Source of the DNA: Clostridium sp. CX1
GTDB lineage: Bacteria; Bacillota; Clostridia; Clostridiales; Clostridiaceae
DNA length: 44,911 nt
Direction of reading: 5' to 3'
Assembly (NCBI RefSeq): GCF_025398335.1
Contig: NZ_JAODOO010000022.1
Span: 1 to 44,911, forward strand
Shown: positions 26,055-35,525 of the stretch, piece after piece
How the letters are laid out: every line of letters begins with the position of its first letter
Numbering within the stretch: the first letter of the stretch is position 1
The notes under the pieces: generated by a model
Told to the model about the DNA's origin: nothing
What the model saw: the letters and a program-made list of their open reading frames with translations, nothing else
Database searches by the model: none
Translations under genes and position numbers: made by a program

Positions 26055-26588
26055 TTACAATTTATTTATGCACTGAATAATAGGATTAATGGCTTTCTTA
26101 TCCGTCCAATCAACAGGATTATTGTAACATTCTAGCAACCCTTTAACATCCTCATCAAGTTGCTCTTCCTTTAGCCTCTTAAGTTTCATCTTAAGTGCAT
26201 TCATCATCATCTTATCAACAAAATCTAATTTATTATAATTAAAGGCTCCTCTTAAGTAAAAGAAAGTTATATTTTCTTTTATCTCTTCTTTAAAATTTTT
26301 AGATAATACCTGGTTTAGTTCGGACTCCCTACCAGGTGAGCAACCTACAGCAAATATTATAACTTTTTTATCCATTAGTTCTTTAAAATTATCAGTAATT
26401 ATTTTAACTCCGCTAACGCCAACTGCATGCATAAAGCCCCCAAATACTATAATGTCATACTTTTTCAGATCCTCAACTTTTATTCTCGAAGCTTCAAATA
26501 GATCCGCTCCAATCTCACTAGCTATCCATTCGGCATATCTTTTTGTACTTCCATATTTAGATTTGTAAATAACAACAGACTTTGTCAT
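26055..26588 (-). CDS. Flavodoxin-domain protein (HemG-like)
   Basis: A 177-residue flavodoxin-fold protein. The N terminus has the FMN-phosphate loop KSKYGSTKRYAEWIA (about 9-23), then VFGGFMHAVGVSG (about 50-62) at the isoalloxazine site, and FAVGCSP (about 80-86). This arrangement is that of the flavodoxin_5 group, which includes menaquinone-dependent protoporphyrinogen oxidase HemG; many clostridial members are general flavodoxin-like proteins and no heme genes are near. The C terminus (about 130-175) is an extra helical segment. The ATG follows GGATGTGGAG. Confidence 0.85.
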   Translation of the reverse strand: MTKSVVIYKSKYGSTKRYAEWIASEIGADLFEASRIKVEDLKKYDIIVFGGFMHAVGVSGVKIITDNFKELMDKKVIIFAVGCSPGRESELNQVLSKNFKEEIKENITFFYLRGAFNYNKLDFVDKMMMNALKMKLKRLKEEQLDEDVKGLLECYNNPVDWTDKKAINPIIQCINKL

Positions 26589-26649
26589 ACTTTACTCCAC
26601 ATCCTTATGGCATATATTTATAACCATATTATACCATAATCCTCAGCAG

Positions 26650-28263
26650 TTAAGCAGCCTTTTCTAACGCTTCACTTAAATCCTTACACATATTTTCTTC
26701 TCCAATTTTATGAATAAACCCAGCTTTCTCTAGTACAGAATAAGGCTGCTCCTGTACTCCAAGAAGTATTAATTCAGTGTTATGCTCTATACAACTTCCA
26801 TATAGGCCTTCTAACTCATGGAAGGCTGTAGCATCCATAGCCGGTACATTGTTCATCTTTAAAATTATAACCTTTATATCATCTTCTATTTCATCCACTG
26901 CTTGTTTAAACTTATCTGCCGCTCCGAAGAAAAAAGGTCCATTTATCTCATACATTAAAGTATCATTTGGAATACCCTTTTCCCTTTTATAAAGCTGTGA
27001 AGATAAATTTTCAACATTGGTAGTATCAGCCATTCTCTTCATAAATAGTAAACTAGATAAAACCACACTAACCTCTATAGCCATAACTAAGTCAATAAGT
27101 ACAGTTAGTGCAAAGGTAGTTAACAATATGAACATATCACTTTTAGTTGTACCAAGAAGCTCCTTAAATTCTCTCCACTGACTCATATTATATGCTACTA
27201 CCATCAGTATTGCAGCTAAGGTGCATAATGGAATCAGTTTTGCATAAGGCATAAACAATAACATAATTAGCAGTAATACTACTGCATGTACCATTCCAGA
27301 TATAGGCGTAGTTCCACCATTTTTAATGTTAGCTGCAGTTCTTGCTATCGCTCCAGTAGCAGGAATACCTCCAAATATACCTGAAGCTATGTTAGCCAGT
27401 CCCTGTGCAATAAGCTCTGTATTTGAACGATGTTTCTCTCCTGTCATGCCATCAGCCACTACTGCGGACAGAAGTGACTCTACCCCTCCAAGAAAAGCAA
27501 TAGTAAGGGCTGGATGAATTAGCTCCTTTACAACTTCAAGCTTTAATGCTGGTATATGAGCCCCTGGAAAAGCAGATGAAAGCTCTCCATACTTGCTTCC
27601 GATGGTATCAACGTTTAATTTAAAAAAATAGGCTAAAACAGTGGCAATTATTAAGGCTACCAAAGACCCAGGAATTGTTTTATTTATTCTTGGCCATAAA
27701 ACTATAATCAATAAAGAAACAATACCTAAAGCAACACTTGTCCAGTTAATGTTATTGATATTTGAAATATATATCTGCCATTTTCCTATAAATTCACTTG
27801 GCACATTATCAATGTTTAATCCTAAAAAATCTTTAACTTGGGTTGAAAATATGACTAGGGCAATACCACTAGTAAAACCTGTTATTATTGGATATGGTAT
27901 AAACTTCATCATCTTTCCTAGACGCAAAATACCCATTAGCACTAATATAATTCCTGCTAATATAGTTGATATTATAAGACCATCTAGTCCATACTTAGTC
28001 AATATTCCATATACAATAACCATAAAAGCACCTGTAGGGCCTCCTATTTGCACAGAACTACCACCTAAAAATGAAATTATAAAACCAGCTATTATGGCCG
28101 TGTGTAGTCCTTTTTCCGGAGATACTCCTGATGCAATAGCTAGTGCAATTGATAATGGCAATGCTATGACTGCCACTATAATTCCAGCAGTAATATCGCT
28201 GCAAAAAAGGTTGAAATTGTAATTTTTTATGCATGAAAAAAACTTAGGTCTAAATGTGGACAA
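26650..28263 (-). CDS. SulP-family anion transporter with STAS domain
   Basis: A 537-residue inner-membrane protein with the SulP fold: an N-terminal RPKFFSCIKNY motif, about twelve to fourteen helices including DITAGIIVAVIALPLSIALAIASG and GGIPATGAIARTAANI, and a C-terminal cytoplasmic STAS domain (about 435-535) containing the NNVPAMDATAFHELE loop. Such proteins carry sulfate, bicarbonate or other anions; the substrate is not clear. The start is TTG, supported by GGGTAGG upstream and by the match of the RPK motif to the family N terminus. Confidence 0.9.
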   Translation of the reverse strand: MSTFRPKFFSCIKNYNFNLFCSDITAGIIVAVIALPLSIALAIASGVSPEKGLHTAIIAGFIISFLGGSSVQIGGPTGAFMVIVYGILTKYGLDGLIISTILAGIILVLMGILRLGKMMKFIPYPIITGFTSGIALVIFSTQVKDFLGLNIDNVPSEFIGKWQIYISNINNINWTSVALGIVSLLIIVLWPRINKTIPGSLVALIIATVLAYFFKLNVDTIGSKYGELSSAFPGAHIPALKLEVVKELIHPALTIAFLGGVESLLSAVVADGMTGEKHRSNTELIAQGLANIASGIFGGIPATGAIARTAANIKNGGTTPISGMVHAVVLLLIMLLFMPYAKLIPLCTLAAILMVVAYNMSQWREFKELLGTTKSDMFILLTTFALTVLIDLVMAIEVSVVLSSLLFMKRMADTTNVENLSSQLYKREKGIPNDTLMYEINGPFFFGAADKFKQAVDEIEDDIKVIILKMNNVPAMDATAFHELEGLYGSCIEHNTELILLGVQEQPYSVLEKAGFIHKIGEENMCKDLSEALEKAA

Positions 28264-28650
28264 TTTAAAATACCTACCCTTCCTTATATATTTACTAAAT
28301 AAGTTGTATTTAAAACAACATATTCCATAATATCAAATTATCCCGTCGAAGTGAAAGGTTTAATAGGTTAAAATACCGCCTTATAAGTGGATATAAGCTT
28401 ATATTTTTTACATATTCTTTAATATGCTTAAAACTATTCCTTTTTTGTATATAACCTGACTTTAATTATACTTACTTGCTTAATTGTAAATAACTTGATT
28501 TTTTCTCTCTTATTGTTCATTGATATAACCTTATAATATTCATACTTATTAAAAACAACAGCTGTAGTGTTAATCATACACATAACTACACTGCTATTAC
28601 GTAAATAATAGTATGAATAAATACAAAAAAACTGTTAACAACCTAAGTTA
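28264..28650. other. Intergenic region with nested inverted repeats
   Basis: The gap between the SulP gene and aroD should hold the SulP promoter. It contains a nested inverted repeat: outer arms TATTCATACT (28,537-28,546) and its complement (28,610-28,619), inner arms TGTAGT (28,563-28,568) and ACTACA (28,585-28,590). No protein-coding sequence is seen. The element could be structured RNA or a regulator site. Confidence 0.45.
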
Positions 28651-28658
28651 TTAACAGT
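28631..28658 (-). terminator. Intrinsic terminator overlapping the aroD stop codon
   Basis: A 12-bp stem (28,631-28,642 against 28,647-28,658, one G-U pair, four-base loop) followed by TTTTTTT on the minus strand. The 5' arm includes the TGT TAA end of aroD. It is the first clear terminator after the long molybdoenzyme gene run. Confidence 0.88.
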
Positions 28659-29430
28659 CTCTATTTTGTGCATTATCATGAAGCAATTTAATAATATTAC
28701 GTAAATCTACTGCAGATATTTGTCCTGGTGCAGAAACTTTTTTAGCTGCTCCAAAAGTTAATGCAGATCCAAATAACCCTCCAGATACTCTACTTATAAT
28801 CCCTTTTCCATCCATTGATATTGTAATAATAGGCCTATCAGCATACTTCTCATTCATAATGCGAGTTGCATCTAAAAGTGTAATCACATCCTCAGAGCAA
28901 GTAGGCATAACTGCTATTTTAGGAATATCTGCTCCTAATTCTTGGGCCTTACATAATCTTGATATGATTTCTTTCTTCGCTGGTGTCTTGTTAAAATCGT
29001 GGTTTGATATAATAACTGCTATACCATTTCCATGAGCTATGTTAACCAATTCTTTTATAACTTTTTCTTCATTAAATAATTCAACATCAATGACTTCAAC
29101 AAGTTTTGTTTCAGCAATTGCTCTATTTAATTGAAAATAAGCTTCTACAGCAAGTTCTTTCTGTCCACCTTCTTTAGAACTCCGGAAGGTAAAGATTATA
29201 GGCTTGTCAGTTAAAATTCTTCTAATTGTTTCTAATGCTTCTTTGACTCTATCTATTTCTGTAACATCATCAAAGAAGTCTACCCGCCATTCAACAACAT
29301 CAAAATCCAGATTTCTTAAAAAATTAGCCTCTTCTGCCAATTCTAACAGCGTTTTTCCTATCATTGGTACACAAATTTTAGGTAAACCTTCACCTATTGT
29401 GACACTTTTAATATTAACTACTTTCTTCAT
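28651..29430 (-). CDS. aroD: 3-Dehydroquinate dehydratase, type I
   Basis: A 259-residue type I enzyme converting 3-dehydroquinate to 3-dehydroshikimate through a Schiff base. The catalytic pair is visible as His144 (SNHDF) and Lys171 (PKIAVMP), and EWRVDFF (about 47-53) and SGGLFGSALTFG near 214-225 line the substrate site. It lies 38 bases after the sigma-54 activator gene on the same strand, at the 3' end of the molybdoenzyme gene run, with no other shikimate genes in view. It may simply be read through from that operon, or have its own promoter. A role in catabolism cannot be excluded. Confidence 0.93.
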   Translation of the reverse strand: MKKVVNIKSVTIGEGLPKICVPMIGKTLLELAEEANFLRNLDFDVVEWRVDFFDDVTEIDRVKEALETIRRILTDKPIIFTFRSSKEGGQKELAVEAYFQLNRAIAETKLVEVIDVELFNEEKVIKELVNIAHGNGIAVIISNHDFNKTPAKKEIISRLCKAQELGADIPKIAVMPTCSEDVITLLDATRIMNEKYADRPIITISMDGKGIISRVSGGLFGSALTFGAAKKVSAPGQISAVDLRNIIKLLHDNAQNRDC

Positions 29431-29468
29431 AAGTATTTCTGATCCTTTCCTTAATTATTTTACCCAAA

Positions 29469-31370
29469 CTATAAAAATTGAGTTACATCAATATTATATT
29501 TTTTTATCTTGTTATATAAAGTATTTCTTGTTATATTTAATACCTGGGAGCAATGAGTTATATTGGCTCTATATTTTTTTAGTACTTTTATCAAATGCTG
29601 CTTCTCAACGTAATCTAAGTTTAGATATTCAGTCTTTAACTCTATAAAAGGTTCCATATCACAGCACTCTTCCCTAAAATAGTGAGTTGGTATAGATTCT
29701 GTATTTATGACTAATTCAATGACATTTTCCAGTTCCCTAATGTTTCCTGGCCAATCATGACTTAACATATTATTTATATATTGCTCAGGTATTTTTATAT
29801 CCGGCTTATTAAGTCTTTTACCTATACTCTTAAAAAAGTGCTTTGCAAGGAGTAAAATATCTGATTTCCTTTGCCTAAGAGGCGGCAAATATATTGGTAA
29901 AACATTTAACCTATAGTATAAATCTTTTCTAAAGTTGCCCTTTTCTACTTCTTTTTTTAAATCTCTATTTGTAGCTGCTATAATTCTAATGTCTACAGAA
30001 ATAGGCTTAGAGCTTCCTATTCTAGTTATGGTACCTTCTTGCACTACCCTTAACAACCTAGTTTGCATTTCTATAGGCATTTCTCCAATCTCATCTAGAA
30101 ATATAGTTCCTCCGTCAGCCATCTCGAAATTTCCTATATTTCCTCCCTTCTTAGCACCAGTAAAAGCCCCATCTTCATAGCCAAAAAGTTCTGCCTCTAT
30201 AAGCTGCTTAGGTATTGCCCCACAGTTTAATGCTACAAAAGGTCCATCGATTCTACTACTGTAATTATGAATTGATTGAGCAAATACTTCCTTGCCAGTA
30301 CCGCTTTCCCCCATTATTAGGATTGTAGACTTACTATCTGAAATCTTTTTTGCGTATTCTACTATTTTTAAAAAATTCTCATCTTCCCCAATTATCTTAT
30401 CAAAAGTATAAAAAGCTCTACAGTTTTGTGCTGCCTTCTTACTTTTTACCGAGTTTTTTCCTATCTCTTCAAATGTGTATACTATTTCAATTACATCCTC
30501 TTCTGAATTATATATAGGAATAGCTGTTAGATTACATTTAAAACTATTTCTTAATGCGTATATATTAACCTCTTGCGACACACTTTCACCTATATATATA
30601 CTTTTTCTAATTTCCTCCCAATCTTCAATTAGCTCACTCATTTCTGAGGTTTTTAACTTATTTTCTCTACTGCCAAACATATGCAGGCCCTTTTTATTAC
30701 ACATCTTAATTTTTCCATCTACATCTGACAGTATTAATGCTACAGGAATTTGATCAAATATAGTTTTTATATGTTTGTTTGTTACATCCTGTAGCCTATT
30801 GCTTTGCTTTGTCATCATTATATCTTCTATGGCTGCAGCTGCTGCCATCACCATACCTAAAGTATGGGATTGTATATGTTTTGCGTATCCAGTAAGATCT
30901 AGTACTCCAATAATCTTTTTGTTTTCATCTCTTATAGGGGCAGCGCAGCACCCCCATTTATGATACGCCTTAACAAAATGATCTTTTCCTAAAATTTTAA
31001 TTGGAGTTTTATCTCTTATAACCATACTCATAGCATTAGTTCCCATATCCTTTTCGTCCATAAATGCTCCTGGAACCATCTTCATAGCAAAGGCCTCTGA
31101 CAGTATTTTTTCGTTTCCTATAGAATTTAAAATACATCCCTCGCCATCAGTAAGAAGCGCAAAAAACTCGTGTTCTTTAGTTACTTCCGTAAGCATTTCC
31201 ATATAGGATGCAGAAGTTACAATCAATTCTCTATTTATAGCAATTTTCTTTTGTAACTCTACTTCATTTAGTATTTTCCTACTATATACTTGGTCTACAT
31301 TAATGCCCCACTTTTTACATCTTTCATGTGAATTTTTAATACTAAGTCTGAAAATTTTTTCATCAATCAC
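29469..31370 (-). CDS. Sigma-54-dependent activator (GAF-PAS-AAA-Fis)
   Basis: A 633-residue enhancer-binding protein of the AcoR/DhaR type. Residues about 50-190 form a GAF-like sensor, about 200-305 a PAS domain, about 325-560 the AAA+ domain with Walker A GESGTGKE (354-361), the sigma-54-contacting GAFTGA loop (401-406) and Walker B FLDEIGE (424-430). A Fis-type helix-turn-helix lies at the C terminus (about 590-630, ITRNTLYNKIKKY). The start is GTG with GGAG close by. It is near the distal end of the molybdoenzyme gene run and is the natural activator for the -24/-12 promoter at 44,556-44,571. The sensed ligand is unknown; an aldehyde or related metabolite is a guess. Confidence 0.93.
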   Translation of the reverse strand: MIDEKIFRLSIKNSHERCKKWGINVDQVYSRKILNEVELQKKIAINRELIVTSASYMEMLTEVTKEHEFFALLTDGEGCILNSIGNEKILSEAFAMKMVPGAFMDEKDMGTNAMSMVIRDKTPIKILGKDHFVKAYHKWGCCAAPIRDENKKIIGVLDLTGYAKHIQSHTLGMVMAAAAAIEDIMMTKQSNRLQDVTNKHIKTIFDQIPVALILSDVDGKIKMCNKKGLHMFGSRENKLKTSEMSELIEDWEEIRKSIYIGESVSQEVNIYALRNSFKCNLTAIPIYNSEEDVIEIVYTFEEIGKNSVKSKKAAQNCRAFYTFDKIIGEDENFLKIVEYAKKISDSKSTILIMGESGTGKEVFAQSIHNYSSRIDGPFVALNCGAIPKQLIEAELFGYEDGAFTGAKKGGNIGNFEMADGGTIFLDEIGEMPIEMQTRLLRVVQEGTITRIGSSKPISVDIRIIAATNRDLKKEVEKGNFRKDLYYRLNVLPIYLPPLRQRKSDILLLAKHFFKSIGKRLNKPDIKIPEQYINNMLSHDWPGNIRELENVIELVINTESIPTHYFREECCDMEPFIELKTEYLNLDYVEKQHLIKVLKKYRANITHCSQVLNITRNTLYNKIKKYNIDVTQFL

Positions 31371-31399
31371 TTTACTCCGCCCCTTTATAAAGTGAATCT

Positions 31400-32005
31400 T
31401 TAAATATGAGATAAAGTGTAGTTTACAGTACTTATACTAGTTGTTGATTGGTTAACTATTATTTTATTTATACACCCATAGTCCTGTTTTATTTTAAAAA
31501 TATTCTCTAAAGAGATTCCTAAAATATCACTTAGAATAATCCTATTAACCCCTGCATGAGCAACAATCACTGTACTTTCCTTTGTGTCTAGCACTATACC
31601 TTTGAATATATTTAATACTCTATCTTTAAAAACACCAAAGCTTTCCCCACCATCTGGTGTAAAATCTTTTATATACTTTCCTCGATTTTCAAATTCTTTT
31701 GGATACTTATTTTTTATTTCTTCAAAAGTTCTGTTTTCCCACTTACCCATATTTATTTCTCTTAACTCTTTTAATTCTACTTTTTCTATATTTCTACCTT
31801 CTGAAATAATTTCTGCAGTTTTCCTCGTTCTACTTAAATCACTACAATATATTTTTTCTATATAAATTTCACTAAAAAACTTTTTTAATTTCTTTCCTTG
31901 ATTAACTCCTTCCTCATTTAATAGTATATCTGAAAAACCTATGTATCTTTTTTTATCATCAGTATCTATTTTTCCATGTCTGACTAAGTAAATAATTTTA
32001 TTCAT
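31400..32005 (-). CDS. Histidine phosphatase family protein
   Basis: A 201-residue phosphatase with the LVRHGKIDTDD motif (about 7-17) holding the catalytic His10, and a second His in VAHAGVNR (about 148-155). The form resembles CobC/GpmB-type enzymes (alpha-ribazole phosphatase, cofactor-independent phosphoglycerate mutase-like), but no cobalamin genes are near. The start lies eight bases inside the preceding nucleotidyltransferase-HD gene, which signals translational coupling. In this operon it may remove phosphate from a nucleotide or cofactor intermediate; that is inference. Confidence 0.88.
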   Translation of the reverse strand: MNKIIYLVRHGKIDTDDKKRYIGFSDILLNEEGVNQGKKLKKFFSEIYIEKIYCSDLSRTRKTAEIISEGRNIEKVELKELREINMGKWENRTFEEIKNKYPKEFENRGKYIKDFTPDGGESFGVFKDRVLNIFKGIVLDTKESTVIVAHAGVNRIILSDILGISLENIFKIKQDYGCINKIIVNQSTTSISTVNYTLSHI

Positions 32006-33107
32006 ATGAGATAATTTCCTCTATACAATTAATTTTTTCTGCAATTTTCTCTGCATTTTTAAGTCTCTGCTCTATCCTTTTTATAATTTCTGTATCACGA
32101 CAGTATTTTTTAAAGGCTTTATTAAATCTTTCTTTAAGTGAGCTGCTTTCAGAGTCCATATTTAATTTATCTGCTAGATATACTATTTCTTTTTCCGTGA
32201 TTTCCTCTTTCTCATTTACTGAAATGTCCATATGAACTTCTATAATGTCACCAATTTCTCTATATCCTAAACTCCTCATAATTTTACCTGCTGCCTCTGC
32301 ATGGTTTTTTTCTTGCCTGACGATATCATGGAGCAGTGCAGCTGCTCTAATTTTATTTATATTTAAATTCTTACCTTTCCTATTTAATGTCTGAGCTATA
32401 TTTACAGCAGTTGCTGCTACAGCTTCTCCATGGCTTACTATTTTTTCAGGAACACTGTATTTCCTTAATATTGCACTACATTCCTCTTCATTTGGTGTGT
32501 CATAAAAAGTAAAATAATTTAGTAAATTATTATAATCTTCTAAAGTATCCATATCTAACAATATTCCATTATCTATTACTTCAATAGTTGATGAGTCTTT
32601 TTCGTATAAGCTTAGCACCTCTCTTAAGCCACCGCTGCTAATGTTTTTTATTATGTTATTCTTATACTTAGTAGATATTAAAGGGGGATGTCCTTTTTTC
32701 CCCTTAAATTGTGGATAAATAATACCCTTTTCTCCTTTTAAAAATTCTTCTTTAAGCAATTCCAAAGTCTTTATTTTTATTAGGGGTATATCCACAGGAA
32801 TTAAAAAAAAACCTTTTGAATCTTTATCAATTTCACTAAGTGCTTTTAAAACAGATGAACTCATTCCTTCTTTATACTTTTCATTTAGTATACACCTTAC
32901 CGATTCCTTCTTTAATACATTTACTATTTCCTCGGCTCTATGCCCCACTATAACTAAAATGTCCTCTATACCAGCACTAATAAAAGTTCTTATAATCATC
33001 TCTACCGCTGTAACCCCTCCAAATTTAAGTAGTGGTTTGAACCCATTCATACGAGAAGATAATCCTGCAGAAAGTATTATAGCTGAATATTTACAACTAT
33101 CTTTCAT
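31998..33107 (-). CDS. MobA/MocA-like nucleotidyltransferase fused to HD domain
   Basis: A 369-residue two-domain protein. Residues about 8-195 are a MobA-like NTP transferase with LSAGLSSRMNGFKPLL (12-27), the NTP-binding loop, and a metal-binding PVDIP near 104-108. Residues about 205-369 are an HD phosphohydrolase with His226, His260-Asp261, His292 and Asp313 as the likely metal ligands. Such transferases attach CMP to molybdopterin to make the cytosine dinucleotide used by xanthine-oxidase-family enzymes. The HD partner is not part of the classical MocA. I recall this fused form as the DVU_1551 family. It starts on the stop codon of the XdhC gene. Confidence 0.88.
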   Translation of the reverse strand: MKDSCKYSAIILSAGLSSRMNGFKPLLKFGGVTAVEMIIRTFISAGIEDILVIVGHRAEEIVNVLKKESVRCILNEKYKEGMSSSVLKALSEIDKDSKGFFLIPVDIPLIKIKTLELLKEEFLKGEKGIIYPQFKGKKGHPPLISTKYKNNIIKNISSGGLREVLSLYEKDSSTIEVIDNGILLDMDTLEDYNNLLNYFTFYDTPNEEECSAILRKYSVPEKIVSHGEAVAATAVNIAQTLNRKGKNLNINKIRAAALLHDIVRQEKNHAEAAGKIMRSLGYREIGDIIEVHMDISVNEKEEITEKEIVYLADKLNMDSESSSLKERFNKAFKKYCRDTEIIKRIEQRLKNAEKIAEKINCIEEIISYE

Positions 33108-34150
33108 TATTTTTTTTCCCTTCTTACTTTTATTAACTCTGCAGCAATACTTACCGCTATCTCTTCAGGAGTCTGGGCAGAAATTGGTAAACCTATTGGA
33201 GCATATACTCTAGAAAGGTCCTCATTGTTATATCCCTCTTCTAATAAATTATTGTAAGTAATCTTAATTTTATTTTTACTACCTATCATTCCAATATATT
33301 TAGCATTGGTTTTAAGCATCTGAGATAAAACTTCTTTATCATAAGCATGTCCTCTTGTAACTATTATTACATAACTTTGCTTGTCTATTTTTATTTTATC
33401 TGATAAATTCTTAAAGGAAGGAATTACAATAACCTCATCCGCTGTTTTAAATCTATCCATATTTGCAAATTCTGCTCTATCATCTAGAACAATAGTTTTA
33501 AAATCTACTAGCTTTGTTATATCTGCGAGCTTTTGGGATATATGCCCCGCTCCAAATATATATACAGTTTCAAGATTTAGTACCGGTTCTATAAAATACT
33601 CTTTATCGTTAACATCTACAGTATGAATAGTCAGTTCTTTAAATCTTTCCCTAACCTTTTTAAAAACCTCTTGTACAGAATCTTCTTCTTCTCCATAAAA
33701 ATCTGTTTCAGTACAAATCCACTTATAAGGTTTTCCTTCACCAAAACTATCTTTACTAATTCTACTAATTAAATAAAAGTTAACCCCTCTTTCTTCAAGT
33801 TCAAATGCCTTTTTATATATTGCTGTTATAGTACTTCCTTCACCATCTATATATTCAACTAAAACCTTTAAGTTTCCTCCACAAATCATTCCTATAGAAG
33901 AAGCTCCTTCATTGGATAAGTTGAAATCTTCAACAACAGAACATTTATTATTTAAAACCATATTAGCTAGTTTTATAGTTAAAGCCTCAAATATTCCTCC
34001 ACCTACTGTTCCTATGATAGAAAGGTCTCTTTTTATAATCATTTTGGTCCCTTTCTCCCTAGGGGCAGATCCAGATTTATCTAAGATAGTGACCAAAGCA
34101 AAGCTTTCTTTTTTATCCAAAAGTTCTATAATATCTTTATATAAAATCAT
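33107..34150 (-). CDS. XdhC/CoxI-family molybdenum cofactor maturation protein
   Basis: A 347-residue protein of the XdhC family, which binds the molybdenum cofactor, helps its sulfuration and delivers it to xanthine-oxidase-family enzymes. The N-terminal part has VTILDKSGSAPREKGTKMII (about 20-39), GTVGGGIFE and MICGGNLKVLVE. The C-terminal part is a Rossmann-like domain, VYIFGAGHISQKLADI (about 193-208), followed by GMIGSKNK near 295. It overlaps the neighbours on both sides by one base (stop/start TAATG). The context with a MobA-like transferase and Mop fits a role in Mop maturation. Confidence 0.92.
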   Translation of the reverse strand: MILYKDIIELLDKKESFALVTILDKSGSAPREKGTKMIIKRDLSIIGTVGGGIFEALTIKLANMVLNNKCSVVEDFNLSNEGASSIGMICGGNLKVLVEYIDGEGSTITAIYKKAFELEERGVNFYLISRISKDSFGEGKPYKWICTETDFYGEEEDSVQEVFKKVRERFKELTIHTVDVNDKEYFIEPVLNLETVYIFGAGHISQKLADITKLVDFKTIVLDDRAEFANMDRFKTADEVIVIPSFKNLSDKIKIDKQSYVIIVTRGHAYDKEVLSQMLKTNAKYIGMIGSKNKIKITYNNLLEEGYNNEDLSRVYAPIGLPISAQTPEEIAVSIAAELIKVRREKK

Positions 34151-35523
34151 TATCCTTCATACTCCCTTCTATAATCATAAATTCTTCGTTTTAAGGTTCC
34201 ATTGCCACTTTCCTTTTCTCTATCAGGAAGCAAAATTTTAATCTCTAAAATTCCTTTTTTAATAGATTTACTTATTACAGGTATTTGATTTAGATTTCTT
34301 ACAATTTCATCTTTTACAACTTCAAAGTTTTCCTTGCTAACATAAGCTGTTATAACAAGTTCACTTTTTTCTTCTATATTATTTTCTCTATAATTATACA
34401 ATTTTCCTTCCTTTTTATTGTAAATTTGTGATTTAGAGTTATCCATAACACTAACTTCATAATTCATAATTTCTTTTATTTTAATGAGATTTTCATCTAT
34501 ATCTCTCATATTTAAAAAATTACCATCATAAATTTCAACTTTATTTTCTATTCTTCCTAAAATTCTATCCATGGTCCTTAATACTGTACCGCAGTCGCAG
34601 GCCTTCGCACTGAATCTTCCTTTATCACCGGTGCGATACCTAATTAGAGGCATTCCTTTTCTTGTAAGAGTTGTGAATACTATTTCACCGTATTCTCCAT
34701 CCTTTACTTTTCTTCCTGTGGTAGGACTAACTACTTCAAAATATAGATCTGCTTCTCTTAAATGATATCCCTTTAGAGATTCACACTCTACTCCTCCCCC
34801 TAATCCCATCTCAGTCATACCATAATGAGTAAAAACCTTGCAATTCCCTGAATCCGTCAATTCCTCTATAAGTACATTAGGAACATAATCTGTACTTAAC
34901 AATACCTTTTCTATACTATTAGAAAAAACTTCTTTTTCCTTTCTACTTAATGAAAGCACCTGAACAGGTATTCCTACTAGGGAATTTATGTTTTTTAATT
35001 TGATAATATTCGATACTTCCTTTACATCTTTTATGGGGCCCTGTATATAGGATTCCACATTTATTCTACTTAAAGCCTTTTTTAATAAATCTCCTACAGA
35101 GCCAGATATTTCCCCGGGCAATAGTATGAGCACTCTATCATTACTATTTACAATATCCTTCATGCCTTCTTTAAAAAAATCTATAGTAAGCTCTTGATCT
35201 TCCTCTGTAAAAAATATTCTTTTTGATTTTCCTGTAGTTCCAGAGGTGTTAAGAGATACAATTCTACTTATATATTGTTGGGATACACATAAAAATCTAA
35301 GAGGATTGTCCTTTATATCTTCTGCTGTAGTAAAGGGGACTTTCTCAAAATCTTCAAAAGAATTAATATCATTTTCATTAATATATCTTAACTGTTCCTT
35401 ATAAAATCTACTATTATTTTTCACATAGTTTATATTTTCCTTTAGCTTTCTTAACTGATAGTCTTCTATGTCCCTGCTCCCTATTTTCTTAAATATCCAA
35501 TTTTCAAGAGATGTTTTTTTCAC
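34150..35523 (-). CDS. PaaK-like AMP-dependent acyl-CoA ligase
   Basis: A 457-residue adenylate-forming enzyme. The P-loop SLNTSGTTGKSKR (90-102), the later THYGMTEMGLGGG (about 232-244) and the hinge region RTGDKGRF near 297 are typical of the phenylacetate-CoA ligase-like group, which activates carboxylates as acyl-AMP and transfers them to CoA. Substrate specificity is not evident. The start is GTG with AGGAGG, two bases after the radical SAM gene. I recall it as the DVU_1553 family. It may activate the carboxylate made by Mop or a precursor of an unknown cofactor. Confidence 0.88.
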   Translation of the reverse strand: MKKTSLENWIFKKIGSRDIEDYQLRKLKENINYVKNNSRFYKEQLRYINENDINSFEDFEKVPFTTAEDIKDNPLRFLCVSQQYISRIVSLNTSGTTGKSKRIFFTEEDQELTIDFFKEGMKDIVNSNDRVLILLPGEISGSVGDLLKKALSRINVESYIQGPIKDVKEVSNIIKLKNINSLVGIPVQVLSLSRKEKEVFSNSIEKVLLSTDYVPNVLIEELTDSGNCKVFTHYGMTEMGLGGGVECESLKGYHLREADLYFEVVSPTTGRKVKDGEYGEIVFTTLTRKGMPLIRYRTGDKGRFSAKACDCGTVLRTMDRILGRIENKVEIYDGNFLNMRDIDENLIKIKEIMNYEVSVMDNSKSQIYNKKEGKLYNYRENNIEEKSELVITAYVSKENFEVVKDEIVRNLNQIPVISKSIKKGILEIKILLPDREKESGNGTLKRRIYDYRREYEG

Positions 35524-35525
35524 TG

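Noticed and set aside
27641-28222. 193-residue open frame antisense to the SulP gene
   Set aside because: It mirrors a membrane protein gene with codon periodicity of the opposite strand; no ribosome binding site or motif.
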